Positions 38,901-50,611 of a stretch of 64,000 nt of DNA are shown here, piece by piece (position 1 is the first letter of the stretch; each line of letters opens with the position of its first letter). The DNA lies in NCBI GenBank assembly GCA_008360955.1, contig LUCM01008463.1:45936-109935 (forward strand), read 5' to 3'. The DNA comes from Fasciolopsis buskii. Lineage: Eukaryota; Platyhelminthes; Trematoda; Plagiorchiida; Fasciolidae. Both the position numbers and the translations under genes were made by a program. The notes below the pieces were generated by a model. The model had not been told where the DNA came from. It saw nothing but the letters and a program-made list of their open reading frames with translations, and did not search any database.

Positions 38901-40164
38901 CGCTTTGGTCCACAAAAGCCATGTCACATCAAAATAGTTTCCCCCTATGTGGTATTCAATCTGTTCTCTCCGCGAACCGTCTAGCCAGGGTTAGGAAAAA
39001 AACGTGAAGGTTCCCGTCTAGTTAGAGAAAAGACATCGCCCTGGCGGTTTCATTGGTTTTCTACGTTTTTGCAATACGCTGGATCGCAGTGACGTGTTGC
39101 TCCGAAATGTCAACTACGCCGTTATTCAGCAGACAGCTGCTAGCGTGCATACGAGATCTTTCAAACGAATATATGCCTGTAACTGTTTTTCTTATTAAAG
39201 ACTTTGAATTTTACTCCCAAAGTGAGCACCATCAGTCAAACAACGATCACTTGGCAACTGTCGACTGGACTGTTACCGCGCCTGACAGGGATTTCGTGCT
39301 TCTGCGTCAACGCAAGGTTTAAAGTCACGGTTGCCAGATTCCTGCCTGGAGATAACAAGAAAAACCCTTACCATTACACAAGCTTTAGATATTTGGTAAG
39401 AACCAAAGTTTTGTGCCTATACACACACGCTTATTTGTCGTGAAAACTGCCCATTTTTATAAACTGTGAATATCCTGTTCGATGATTTCAGGTGCTTTCG
39501 ATCAAATGCTTGGTATTCTTTTCCAAGGGCAACTTCCACAGTTTGGATTAACACAACAGAAGTAGCGCTTGAAGACAGTCGCCAAACACATTTTTGATTA
39601 GATCGTCAATCTCACGAGCTGCTTAACAGGCATTCGGATATCTAATGTGATGGTTGCATCTTGGCAATCCCTATTTTCCCATAACTGTCAAGAACTGAAA
39701 AGACCACAACCTAAAGCGCACAATCAGGCTTCGTAATCATAAATACGAATAGAAAAAAGGAATGGATAAGACAGATGAATCAAACATAACCTGAAGCGAG
39801 TCAATTAAAATTTCAGTAGATGAAACAACTGTTTGACTCAAAAACACATAAGACCACCTAAGATTCTGCTTTTACATGGAACCGTGCGGAGATGCCTGCT
39901 ACAGACATACCGAAAAGAAAACGGATAGACAATTGAATCATCAAAAACATAACAACTTGGAGTTGGGATAATTATGATGGCTGACAATCTATCATGGCTA
40001 ACAGCACACCAAGGATCTTCCGTCAATCCAAAACGCAGCGACCGGTAAAACTTTCCTTCATCACCTGTGGCATGAAACACCATAAGCTTGTCACTCATAA
40101 TAGTCTACATCGGTCGAATCAAATCACGCTTTGATCCGACCTCATTCAAGTTTGCGACTATTCT

Positions 40165-41640
40165 GTGGTCACGCCAACAAGAAAACCACCCACTATCAAC
40201 AGCTGATTCTAGATGATAACCGCCGACTTAAATTCCAGTCGGGGCTCCCAACCCAACTATCGGAAAAGTGAAACTCCCAGGATCCAAGCGCTCAGCGGCA
40301 ACCGATACGCAGAACTCCAAACAATGTACACCTCTGAAACGATGGACATCCTCGAATTCAGTTTCTCTACTTGATCCTCACAGACACGCACAAACCATAG
40401 GGATGTAAACTGACTAGAACCCTGACAAATGACCACAGGCAGTGGTGGTCAGAGAAGTGAGATGAATAACAAAAGGCCATGGCCACGGGAAACATACAAT
40501 ATTAGCGGAGTCATAAGGAGTTCTAATTTACGGAAGCCATATGTAATCGGGAAAATTGCAGAATCCGACGGCTCAGTGAGTCACTCAAAGGGATACTGCG
40601 TGGTGTGTTGGACAGCACTTTCAGCAGTNNNNNNNNNNNNNNNNNNNNNNNNNNNNNNNNNNNNNNNNNNNNNNNNNNNNNNNNNNNNNNNNNNNNNNNN
40701 NNNNNNNNNNNNNNNNNNNNNNNNNNNNNNNNNNNNNNNNNNNNNNNNNNNNNNNNNNNNNNNNNNNNNNNNNNNNNNNNNNNNNNNNNNNNNNNNNNNN
40801 NNNNNNNNNNNNNNNNNNNNNNNNNNNNNNNNNNNNNNNNNNNNNNNNNNNNNNNNNNNNNNNNNNNNNNNNNNNNNNNNNNNNNNNNNNNNNNNNNNNN
40901 NNNNNNNNNNNNNNNNNNNNNNNNNNNNNNNNNNNNNNNNNNNNNNNNNNNNNNNNNNNNNNNNNNNNNNNNNNNNNNNNNNNNNNNNNNNNNNNNNNNN
41001 NNNNNNNNNNNNNNNNNNNNNNNNNNNNNNNNNNNNNNNNNNNNNNNNNNNNNNNNNNNNNNNNNNNNNNNNNNNNNNNNNNNNNNNNNNNNNNNNNNNN
41101 NNNNNNNNNNNNNNNNNNNNNNNNNNNNNNNNNNNNNNNNNNNNNNNNNNNNNNNNNNNNNNNNNNNNNNNNNNNNNNNNNNNNNNNNNNNNNNNNNNNN
41201 NNNNNNNNNNNNNNNNNNNNNNNNNNNNNNNNNNNNNNNNNNNNNNNNNNNNNNNNNNNNNNNNNNNNNNNNNNNNNNNNNNNNNNNNNNNNNNNNNNNN
41301 NNNNNNNNNNNNNNNNNNNNNNNNNNNNNNNNNNNNNNNNNNNNNNNNNNNNNNNNNNNNNNNNNNNNNNNNNNNNNNNNNNNNNNNNNNNNNNNNNNNN
41401 NNNNNNNNNNNNNNNNNNNNNNNNNNNNNNNNNNNNNNNNNNNNNNNNNNNNNNNNNNNNNNNNNNNNNNNNNNNNACGTAAGTGAAGATGTGTTTAATT
41501 GCTTGGGTAGCTGAATCTCACATGATGGTCGTACATCGGATGAAGTGTCTTCGTGTATACGGAAGGCTCGATTGGCATTCACCAATATGAGACATCCGTG
41601 GCGTGGACATGACATTCACTTACCGACAAAAGGTTAAGTG
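40165..41640 (+). mobile_element. LINE relic, family B, copy 2 of the identical block (intron 2, gapped)
   Basis: 40165-40628 is identical to 29784-30247 and 41477-41626 to 31100-31249; the middle is the 848-N gap. After 41626 the LINE reading continues (HLPTKG, stop, VHTALVRS), matching the family segment that follows the RT palm, until an imperfect TA repeat. Large open frames predicted across the N run are not real. Confidence 0.85.
40629..41476. other. Assembly gap (848 N)
   Basis: This is a run of 848 unknown bases inside the second copy of the duplicated LINE block. In the first copy the equivalent stretch (30248-31099) is 852 bases, so the gap size is close to the expected length. Reading frames spanning it are artefacts. 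Confidence 0.99.
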
Positions 41641-41660
41641 CACACAGCACTAGTAAGGTC

Positions 41661-41696
41661 AATATATACATATATATATTTATATATATATATATA
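41661..41696. repeat. Imperfect (TA)n microsatellite
   Basis: TA-rich tract interrupted by CA and TT, at the end of the second LINE block. Confidence 0.9.
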
Positions 41697-41899
41697 GCTT
41701 AGAAACGTAACCGTTAACGATTGATGTGCGAAGGCTGGCGATGATCGGACATCGTCGTCTCCGTAGCACTGGTAGAATACGATGACCGGATTTTTTCAAT
41801 AACTTAGAGGTCAGGTGTAAACTATCGAGCTCATGGAGCATAGGCACGCCTTCAGTTCACGATCGTTGTGTGTAGGGGTCTTAAAGTGGCATTCAGCTC

Positions 41900-43030
41900 A
41901 GCCGGTTGTGCAGTTCCGGGATCCTGGCTCTCATTGAATTGTGTGACAGAAATTCATTCATTTTATTCTATTATGCCTATGCTCAGGGCGATCTCTCACC
42001 GAAGCTGGCCATAGCAGATATTGCTCATTTTTCATCCTTCCACTTCAGCCATGCAATTGAGTTATGGGAACCCTCTCACCGTCGTGGGAAAAAAGTAGCA
42101 TCGACACTTACTCCGACCATAAGCTGTCGAACTTAGAATATGGAGACGATAATGTGATTCGTCTGCATATCCCGTACTAGTTTTTCCCTAAACCTATAGA
42201 CTCACATTTGGTTTGCGTTGTACATTCGCTCGTTCTACCGCAACATGTAACATGGTGAGAAAAGCAGTGCCCAGTGAAGTTGGCGCTGCCGTCCCACGTT
42301 GCACGATAATGTTCGTTAGTTGCGTCAAAATGAAAACCCCTGTAATCTGTAAGTATTCCTAGACCGTCCGAACGAAAGTGCAGCTATGATGGAGATGTGC
42401 TACACAGCTCCCACGTGGAAAATATTGTGGCAGGACAGAGTTGGACCGAAGCTGAGTTTTAATTTTGGAGCAAAAGAGTTGGGCGCACCGGAGAGCTTTT
42501 CCATCTGGACGGCGATATCTTTCAGAAGGCTCAATTGACAATCCCAAATTGCAACTAACGTGGTGTCCATGCGACACTCGATTATTCATCAAAGGCCACT
42601 GAGTCAGTGAGATCGATTCTGCCATACGACTGAGAAACAACTGCTTATGACAGAAGATACGTTTAAGCGGCAGTCTCTAAGTTATGCTGGTGACAGAACT
42701 CTGTTAGCAATTTTGAGGTTAGATAAGGGGTACTGGGTGGCAGAGCTCAATCGTAAAGAAAGGCACTGAAATTCGATAAGCTAAGGTGGTTGGGACATGT
42801 GTTATGAATATCCTCAAACTGAACGGCTCAGTACAGACTAGCCCCATGACAGGTAGCTTCTGAGATTGATCAGAGTAGTCAGTCGATGACGTGGCTTCAA
42901 ATAATGACGGATAGAAAAACCCCGATCAGTGGACTGTCCCGAGTGGTTCGAATCAGCTTTCCGACTTCAGGTCCGAAAGAACTCCCCAGACGATGGCTAG
43001 AGATTTTAGGCGATATAGCTCAGTGTTGCA
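41900..43030 (+). mobile_element. LINE reverse transcriptase C-terminal half relic
   Basis: Plus-strand pieces include LSNLEYGDDNVIRLH (about 42124-42170, a YxDD catalytic box), KLRWLGHVL (about 42777-42803) and GPKELPRRWLEILGDIAQ (about 42968-43022), the last two typical of the C-terminal region of the trematode LINE family. Order and orientation are right for one element, but large parts in between are unrecognisable. A YxDD box coming after the LGS segment at 41.5 kb shows this is a separate insertion from the block at 40165-41640. Confidence 0.65.
42227..42320 (+). repeat. Short dispersed repeat, copy 1
   Basis: The tract GCAACATGTAACATGGTGAG with its flanks aligns by eye with 44949-45050 (GCAACTTGTAACACGATGA) on the same strand. 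Family unknown; it may be LINE-derived. Confidence 0.4.
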
Positions 43031-43399
43031 GTCTGTAGTGTTCATGCATTCTGAACGTCCCTGCTTTTCGATAGTTCCCTTGATTTACGATCTTCGTTTC
43101 TTCCACTATCTTTCGGAGTTGTAAGATGACAACCAAAACCGGAGCACGCTGGTGAAAGACTATTGGCTGTTAAAACTTAAATGAAATGAATGGTTTGTGG
43201 TGTGCGTCGCGCCGCAAAACTGTTCGGTGCTACTTCTGGAACGAATGTGGAATATATTTAGACTATCGTTCTGAAGTGGTGAGAAAACTGTCATCAACGC
43301 TGGATTTAGCTGTACAGCATGAGCATCATAGCTCGCATCTTGGATCGAACAATGCATGTCATGGTACTGGGGTCAGGATATGTGTTGCACATGTCCGGA

Positions 43400-44340
43400 G
43401 ATAGACTATGTCAGTGGACGCTATCCGTTAAGACAATTAACGGTTGAAAGATAGACAGGAGCAAATTGGTGCAGTATAAATGTTTGCGGGAACTGCACTG
43501 AAAGTCCAAATCCACTCGCATGAGAAGCCTGAATTGAAAAATGTCCGTCTTTTTTTCCGACAGGATATGGTAAACAACTGAGGTAATAGCAATAGTTCTC
43601 GTTAAGTGAATACGTCAGAACCCACAAAAACGACGAGGACTGGGAAATCACGCAGTGTTTAGTTGAGAAATGACGAATAAGTTCAGCAACAAATGACGGA
43701 AGCGTCCTGATGACACTCACTGCGAGTCCCGGATTTAGTGAGGACAGAAACGATGCACTGAGTGGGCGGTTCCGGTGAGGTGAAAGCACGTGAAAGCAGT
43801 CATAAAATGGTGAATGTGCCAAGGCAACCGAGGTGACACAGTGAAAATACAACACCACTGAGCATAGCGTGTATGTATGGCCACTACTATCTCGCTTTCT
43901 CTACGACTGGATTCAAAAGATGAAATTCGCACCGCCGCCAAGGAGCAGCTATCTACAATGGATTATGCACAGTTAGGGAAGAAAAAACTGCACAGTTAGG
44001 GAAGAAAAAATAGCACAGTCATAAACAAACGATCAATCGGAGGACAGAAACAAGAGACCGACCGCAATACGCTACAGACTCGTACTGTTGAATAAAGACA
44101 ACTCGTGCGGAAGAGAGCAATGGGGACATGCACACATGTATGGATGAACGAACGTACGCAAACATGACCGAGTGAACAATCAGTGGTTGATAGGTCGGAG
44201 AGGGGGGAAGTGGAATGTCACAGGACATCGTGACTGAGACAATCAGTTGCCGACGGAAATTTCAGTTCGGGTAAGAAATACGGACAGATAGATAAAGAAA
44301 AAAAAGTGAAGCAATAAAAGCAGAATACCGATGCCTTTTC
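43400..44340. other. Purine-rich plus strand, non-coding
   Basis: Same base bias as 14.7-18.6 kb. Minus-strand open frames here (for example 43421-43858) are Ser/Leu/Phe/His-rich and show no domain. Confidence 0.4.
43966..44011 (+). repeat. 23-bp tandem duplication
   Basis: Two adjacent 23-base units beginning TGCACAGTTAGGGAAG that differ only in the last base, followed by a partial third start (AGCACAGTCA). Confidence 0.95.
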
Positions 44341-44948
44341 TAAACTTTGCCCTCGCATTTCGCTTTACGCAATCTTTGCAGTGTTATGTTGTTCCATTTT
44401 CGTTTCTCAATCTGAACGGAATCATGTTAACCGAAACGAAAATCAAGGAAGGTAAAAATTCGACCGGACGTACTAGACTGTGATGTGCTCATTTGATGTG
44501 CATAAGTCCTGTCATCCTCCTAATCATGTCCTGGATACAAGAAAGTTCACTAACTTAACAGGATATAACTCTTTGTAAAGAATGTGTCGTTACTATGGCA
44601 GTACAGTACAATGGTGTGTGATTATGAACTCATACCACACAGCCAGCCTGGGAAGTCCACGGACCTCAGCTGACGACAACCGTATGCAAGTGTCAGTAAA
44701 GGAAAATGTCCGAACTGACAGCACAACAATGGATGTTGTGAGCAAAAAGAAAATACCCTTGAAATAATCATTTAAGTCCGGAATAGGATGTTTTCCTAAT
44801 TACCGCATAGGCACTTCGCAATGGCAATTAGGATGTACAACACTTCGTCAATTACAGCTTAATTCCAGCCAGTTAATCTATATTCGATGTGCTGGTTACT
44901 ACAGCATTCATTTCAGTTGACGCATCTGAAGGTTCAATCCCAGTTCAT

Positions 44949-45050
44949 CTTGCATATTCAACGTTTTTGTTGCAACTTGTAACACGATGAAAAAGCCAGC
45001 GGCCGCCAGGGCTACTCCTGATGTTTAATGCTGAACGACGATGCTGACTC
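44949..45050 (+). repeat. Short dispersed repeat, copy 2
   Basis: Partner of 42227-42320. It is preceded by a T-arm-like tract (GGTTCAATCCC, about 44933), but no matching A box was found. Confidence 0.4.
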
Positions 45051-46053
45051 CCGGTCATCTAAGTCGGATGAACACATTTGGGTGGTCCTGATGTGAATTC
45101 AGTCACTCTCGAAAGAGCGAACATGCCAAGACTGAGAAAATTTAATCAATTCTGGGAGGATATTGCATTACCAATGTTGTATTCCGAAAACAACAACCGC
45201 AGTATCTGCTCGAATCACTAAATTCTGACTTAGTACGCTTGCGTAAACTGTCTCAAACGAAAGTAAGACATAAATCAAACCCAATTTTCTATGCCATTCA
45301 GAAATGGATTGGCACTGTTTTGAAAAGTAAAGGTTTGTTCATTCTTTTTCACCAACACACCCCAGCTTGTATGACATGGAAATTAATGACTTTATCAGGA
45401 CTACAGCGGTTCAAATTGACTGACAATTCAGATTTGATGCAACCACCAATGAGAAAGAATTTCTGCTTTGGAAAAATCATAATCGCTTCTTATCTCACCT
45501 ACTCGCACCTGCACAGACACACAACCGTCCAGAGACGCATATACTTATACATGCACAATGTGTGAAAAAAACGAGTCAGTGAACCGACTGATCAGTAGTG
45601 CTGGTTTTAAGGCTGGACACCTGTTTTCCGAAGATTTTTTTCCTCACCGGGCGCATGTCCTTGCCGGATAACTAAGCTTTTCTTGACGTCGGTTGGAAGT
45701 GGTAGGCGTAAGACGATCAATATGATTGACAACTTGCCCTAAATGCAGGGTCATGGTGTCAAAACAAAGTGCACGAATTGCAAATCGGAATTAATTCAGT
45801 CTGATGTTCATGAGTAGGTAGTTCATATAAAGAGTAAACCACTTATGTCAGTGAAAAAAATGATAAAGAATGACTCACTGGACTCCAGGTAGTCTGGGGT
45901 GAATCATACAACTTTACTGATATAAGTTTAAAAAGGCTGTATACAAGAAATCATAGGATAGTTTGTTTTCTATAACAGGGATGAATTGGCCTATCAAAAA
46001 CACTCAAAGAAATTACCGGTCGTAAACGATACCACCGTGATACCGCAGAAAAA

Positions 46054-46332
46054 CTAGAGCTGAAACAATTGTTCACGCGGTATACCTAAAGGAATCGGAA
46101 CTGGGAACAACAGCACCGTCGCATAGCAGCCCTTGACATTTCCTGGGGCGGGCTGATACTCGTAAAAGGTGTTTGTGCCCGCCTTGCTGTCAATATCCCA
46201 AGTGAATAGGAATACGTCGCAGAAGGCTGATTCAGAATGGCCTGCACCCGAAATCACCGCAAGACCCAGCAAGCGCAACCTCTCAAACCTTATCACGCAA
46301 AGGCGAAAATACCAAAACACAGAGAGAATCAC
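46054..46332 (-). CDS. Unassigned open frame next to a LINE 3' end
   Basis: A 92-codon minus-strand frame ending at an apparent natural stop, with GLAVISGAGHSESAFCDVF and AGTNTFYEYQPAPGNVKGCY. I do not recognise it. It lies directly 3' of the LINE relic at 46470-48778, so it may be LINE 3' sequence or an unrelated chance frame. No splice sites or initiation context argue for a host gene. Confidence 0.15.
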   Translation of the reverse strand: MILSVFWYFRLCVIRFERLRLLGLAVISGAGHSESAFCDVFLFTWDIDSKAGTNTFYEYQPAPGNVKGCYATVLLFPVPIPLGIPREQLFQL

Positions 46333-46469
46333 TCTTGATACCCTGAGATTCCCAGCGAAAATCCAAAAAAACCAGGGTTATCTTATAAAAGCAAAAACCT
46401 CCCTATTATTCCTACCTGCCCCAGATGAGGAGCGAGCGTCACCAAGGTCTATTATCATCATCATGGTTC

Positions 46470-48778
46470 AGCGTTAAACAGCAAGGCAGGCCTCACTGAC
46501 CACTGCCTTTCCCCAAAGTGTACATGTTACCTTAAAAGAGTGAATATCCAAACGGAACAGGGAGTGCACCCACACAGACGGAAAAGGATCAGATACTGCT
46601 GCAGCCAACACACGGAACACAGTCTAACTGCACAAACGCACGTGTTTTCAATCATTCTGGTTCAATAGAAAATGACAACACAATCGCCACTGATCGCGGT
46701 TTACTGCCATATACTTCAGTGTCTCCAGCCAGCTAGTTGACGAGTCTTTCGGACCCCAAACACGAATGCGTGAGACATCTACATTACCTAATTTCGCTGT
46801 ACATTTTCTCACTGTGCGTTGCCACGTCATCTGTTGACCTTCACATGGCTTTCTCATTCCTTTGGAGAAACATAAACTAGGACACGATTTGGTAGACAAG
46901 TGTTCGCCATACGCAACACTCGACTCAAACAGCGTAGTCTAACGAGTTTCATAGGCCGAAAGAAGGTATTCAGACAGCAGACATCCATTACTAGATTCCT
47001 GACCTCTACATTACCTATCCGGTCAATTCATCACCATCGTCGCAAATGGTTCCCGGTCTCCGTACTGCCTAGTGGTCCATGTTCTAAGATCTGTCGCAAT
47101 GTGAACATTTGATCAGTACAACCGCGATCAGCACGGAAGCCGGCCTGGTTCTCGCGCATACACCTTTCGCAAGTAATAGATAATCGGCGGAGAATAATGC
47201 CCACTAGCGGCTTGAATGCAACGTTTTTCTGTAAATCAGTACAATAACGGAGTTACACCAGTCCTTATGAATCCCTTTCCTTGTGCAAATTGATTCCAGG
47301 AGTTTGGTTAACTCCGATGTTAACACTTGTTTATCATCCATGAAGTTGCAACTACTTCCAGTAGCTATTTCCCTATCCACTACTCCACCCGGTCACTTCT
47401 CACACTCCTGGTTGGTTGACGTCTCAGGGATCTGCGCGTCTCATTGTATGCTGCATTCAGAGAGACGGATCTGCGAGCATCCAACGGAACACTTGAAGTC
47501 GAGGATATCCATCGTTTACGAGATTTACACTGCCTGAAGTCCTGCGTGGCAGATCCTGGTGAGTGCAAGGTTCCATTGATTTGCTCTCAATGTTCGCTTG
47601 GATCATGGGCAATTTGTTGGAATGAAAACTGCGTTCAGAGCTCCCTTCGGAAGTGAAGTCCGTGATTATCGTCTAGAATCAGCTGTGCAGGACAAAAGGC
47701 TTTCGTGTTCGTGTGACCACAAGCTTGGCACAAACAAAAGCGAGCATGCACCAAAGAATGATCTGAGTACATATGTGTGGACCAGAACCATAGACAACCC
47801 TCGTTTGATCCATGCCACCGGTAGCCGATACCAATAAGACCAATCTGAGTCCAGCCCTTTGAAGGCAAAGGAGGGGGACCAAGTGAGCCGATGTCGCTTC
47901 TCACGACAAAAATTGGTGTTCACCAAGAACAGCCTGTGATCAGAACAAATTTGGATGAGGCGATCTCCGTTGTCTAGTCGACTAGATGTCCGCCAAGTAC
48001 CAAAGTTAGGCGGTAAAATCACCAGCAAAGACCACAATGTCCGTTGAACGAAACCTGCGAAGTAATCAAGAAAACTTCCAGTAGAACAAGTCTTTCACCT
48101 CAAGATAGCTCCAATCTGTCGGCGCGTGCACAGATACGACGGACAAACAACGACGCTTCAATCGATTGCTACTGATACGTACAGAACCGTTCAAACGAAC
48201 TGCACACAAAAGACCGTTGACTGGGATCCAGTCGAATAGTGCACGCTCGCTCGCATATTCAGAGCGATTCCAACAACAGCGGCTTGACTATGAACACTCA
48301 GAACCGGATAACCTAACAGGCGAAGAGTGAAGGAAGAGAATAAGGTTGTAACTAAACTAAGAAGAGCGATCACGAAAGTGGAATCCTGTATGAGCGTTTC
48401 GGAGGCAAGGCATACGTCTAGTTTGAAAGTTTCAGGAATCTTAGCTAGGACATCTTGTCGTCCTATTTGGTTGAACGTTCGGACATTGAAGACACCCAAG
48501 TGAAGTGAACACCTAGGTTTAAGTAATGCTTGCGAGCTATTTCTTCCCTTTCCACTAATGTTGCCATCAGGTAAATCCGTCGAGCCACAGTTCTTCGTGG
48601 CAACTTGAGTGGTCTCTACCTCGGAGAAGACGGAAATTAGAAAAGTTCTTGGCAGAAAATATGCTAGAGGTATTTGGGCGATCGATGCTTTGCGGCTGTC
48701 CACATTGCAAAAGTTTTTCTTTGGGAACCCTAACCGGAGACTGATTCAAAAGTCAGACTCATGAGGCACTGGTGCGGT
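46470..48778 (-). mobile_element. LINE relic, family B: endonuclease, partial RT and C-terminus
   Basis: This is the most complete LINE in the window, on the minus strand. From the 5' side: an upstream segment (48555-48778), endonuclease start (LHLGVFNVRTFNQIGRQDVL), FAGDFTA near 48020 (the catalytic GDFNA), and LILDDNHGLHFRRE near 47650. Then RENQAGFRADRGCTDQMFTL (about 47085-47155, RT), and after loss of the RT palm the C-terminal RIRVWGPKDSSTSWLETLKY near 46700-46760. A 3' tail at 46470-46620 resembles 55200-55330. Frameshifts and the missing catalytic core make it inactive. It is oriented with mef2 transcription. Confidence 0.85.
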
Positions 48779-50407
48779 AATCCACAACTGATCACTCATG
48801 AAATTAGTGATGAAATAAGTCAGGAACTGCGATCGAAACGTCAACAACGTGCCAACTTGACGAAGTCTAAAGAGATGGAACTCGGTAATTCGGATCACGC
48901 CGGAGGATCTTGGTAGCGCAACAGCAACAAGTACGTCGCACTTAAGAAAGGTCCGGGTTCAAAGCATGGTAGCGATGAGGGATATGTACCACTGACCAGC
49001 TCCAAAGTGAGTGAAACTCCAATCTGGTGCTTTCATAATGCAAGGCTGATAGGATTACCTGAGGTTTGTGCATGGGCGTTGAAATCCGAAGATCAATCGG
49101 GTAAACGAAAAAAGTACAAAATATTTCGGCTGCATGGGACCCGTAAAGTACTCTTGAGTAGCGTGTGACCGATGTGATAATGCTGTGTAACTGGGCAATA
49201 AATTTTACTTAACCCCCTAACTCAAACTGAATAAGATTGTTATTTAGCAATGTTATGAGACTCGTCATCACTGCCCTAACCGAAGTTTGAGAGCAACAGT
49301 AAACGTTTCTTCCGCCTTCTCGTCAATTCAGTGGTAGAGGAAACGTGCTATCACCGGCTAGCTACTAAACCTGAACACTACTAACTACTTCGACCGGGAT
49401 GATCTTTTGGCCAAGCATTCAGTCAAATAAATGTTCGAACTTGTACCGTTCTTCCTGAAAATATTACCAGGGAAAGACCCACTGTGGAGGTCGGTCAACT
49501 GATCTGGGGCCGCACATCACATTGCTGCTGGCTGAATTTTTCATTTAGAACTAAGTCGACTGAAGAACATCCTCTAGGCGGATAAAAGAAATTCCTGGTA
49601 TGAAGGACACAACTGTATCTAGGCTAAATGGATCCTAACGACCCAGAGAGCGGAGCTTGAGGAACTCAATTAGGAAACAAAATATGCTCTGAATGATCCT
49701 AGCTTTTCTCGCGAACAATGAGAAATATCGCCGTAGATATACACGCCAAAAAATCCAGTGACGGTGAACTAGCATAAGTATTCGGCTTGTCAGCCAAGGG
49801 TATCACGTTCAAAGAAGGCTTTTTATCCTGTTGGAAGCACACAATGGACGAACAGAAATACAGGTTACAACTGGATTTCCTGCAAAAGAGTAAGTCCTGG
49901 TTAAAATAAACCACTGGGAGCAGTACTTAGCCACGGTATGGTGGACGGATTGTACTGAATCGCCCCACCCACCTGTCAAGCAGAAATTCTAGTTTGCACG
50001 ATTTGGTCAAGTCTGTTGATTAATGCTTTCCCGGGTGCTGTTTGTTATGTCGACTGACATTACCGTACATGGTATTTCATGCCTAACTCAAAAACAAGCA
50101 TTCCATCATTTAGATTTCAGCAAGGTCAAAAGACCAGACAAGAACATCTAACGCTTCATTTCCACTTTACAAAAATGCACCCAAAATAATACAATAAAGC
50201 TGGCTTAACCATTATAGGAAAAACAGTTCGTTAGATACTATCGGATGTCTTTGGTGTGATTTGCAGTGAAATTTTAGTTAACCAGCAAAAAGATCGATAG
50301 ACAGTCAAGCGATTACCTCACGTCACAGAAGAAGCGAAAGCAGCAGCCGTACTGATGATGGTAATGATAATCGCAACGGTAATCGATATCAGAGAACATA
50401 AACTCAC

Positions 50408-50611
50408 TTCTACAATATCCCGATTTGTCTTTGACTCGTGCGGCTCGTTGAATTCGGTATAGCGGAGTAGGATTTTGTCCATATCCGAGCTGGCATACTG
50501 GAATAGTTTTTGTGAGCTTGTGAATACAATCAGGGCAATTTCACAATCGCAAAGGATGCTCAACTCGTAAGCCTTTTTCATCAGACCCAATTTTCTTTTG
50601 GTGAATGTGAC
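50408..50611 (-). CDS. mef2: MEF2 exon 2: rest of MADS box and MEF2 domain
   Basis: This 204-base exon encodes 68 residues, protein positions 19-86. It starts [18 protein letters not shown], continues through [23 protein letters not shown] and [13 protein letters not shown], and ends at DIVE. These are the MADS box (to about residue 57) and the MEF2-specific dimerisation and cofactor-binding domain (about 58-86). No gaps are needed to align it with other MEF2 proteins, and most differences are conservative. The acceptor ends CACAG at 50612 and the donor is GTGAGT at 50402-50407. The length, phase and both boundaries match the corresponding exon of other animal mef2 genes. The open frame runs past both ends into intron, so the longer reading frame 50318-50716 is not the exon. 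Confidence 0.95.

Larger units (their letters stand above)
31561..50407 (-). other. mef2 intron 2 and its contents
   Basis: At 18.8 kb this is the largest intron. From the high end it holds a LINE relic in sense orientation (46470-48778), an unassigned open frame (46054-46332), a purine-rich plus-strand stretch (43.4-44.3 kb), antisense LINE relics (40165-43030) interrupted by the N run, and a sense-orientation Jockey-like LINE relic (34690-35930). I recognise nothing in 31.6-34.6, 36.0-40.1, 45.1-46.0 and 48.8-50.4 kb. Confidence 0.8.

Noticed and set aside
40429..41615. Very long open frames across 40.4-41.6 kb on both strands
   Set aside because: They exist only because the 848-base N run contains no stop codons.
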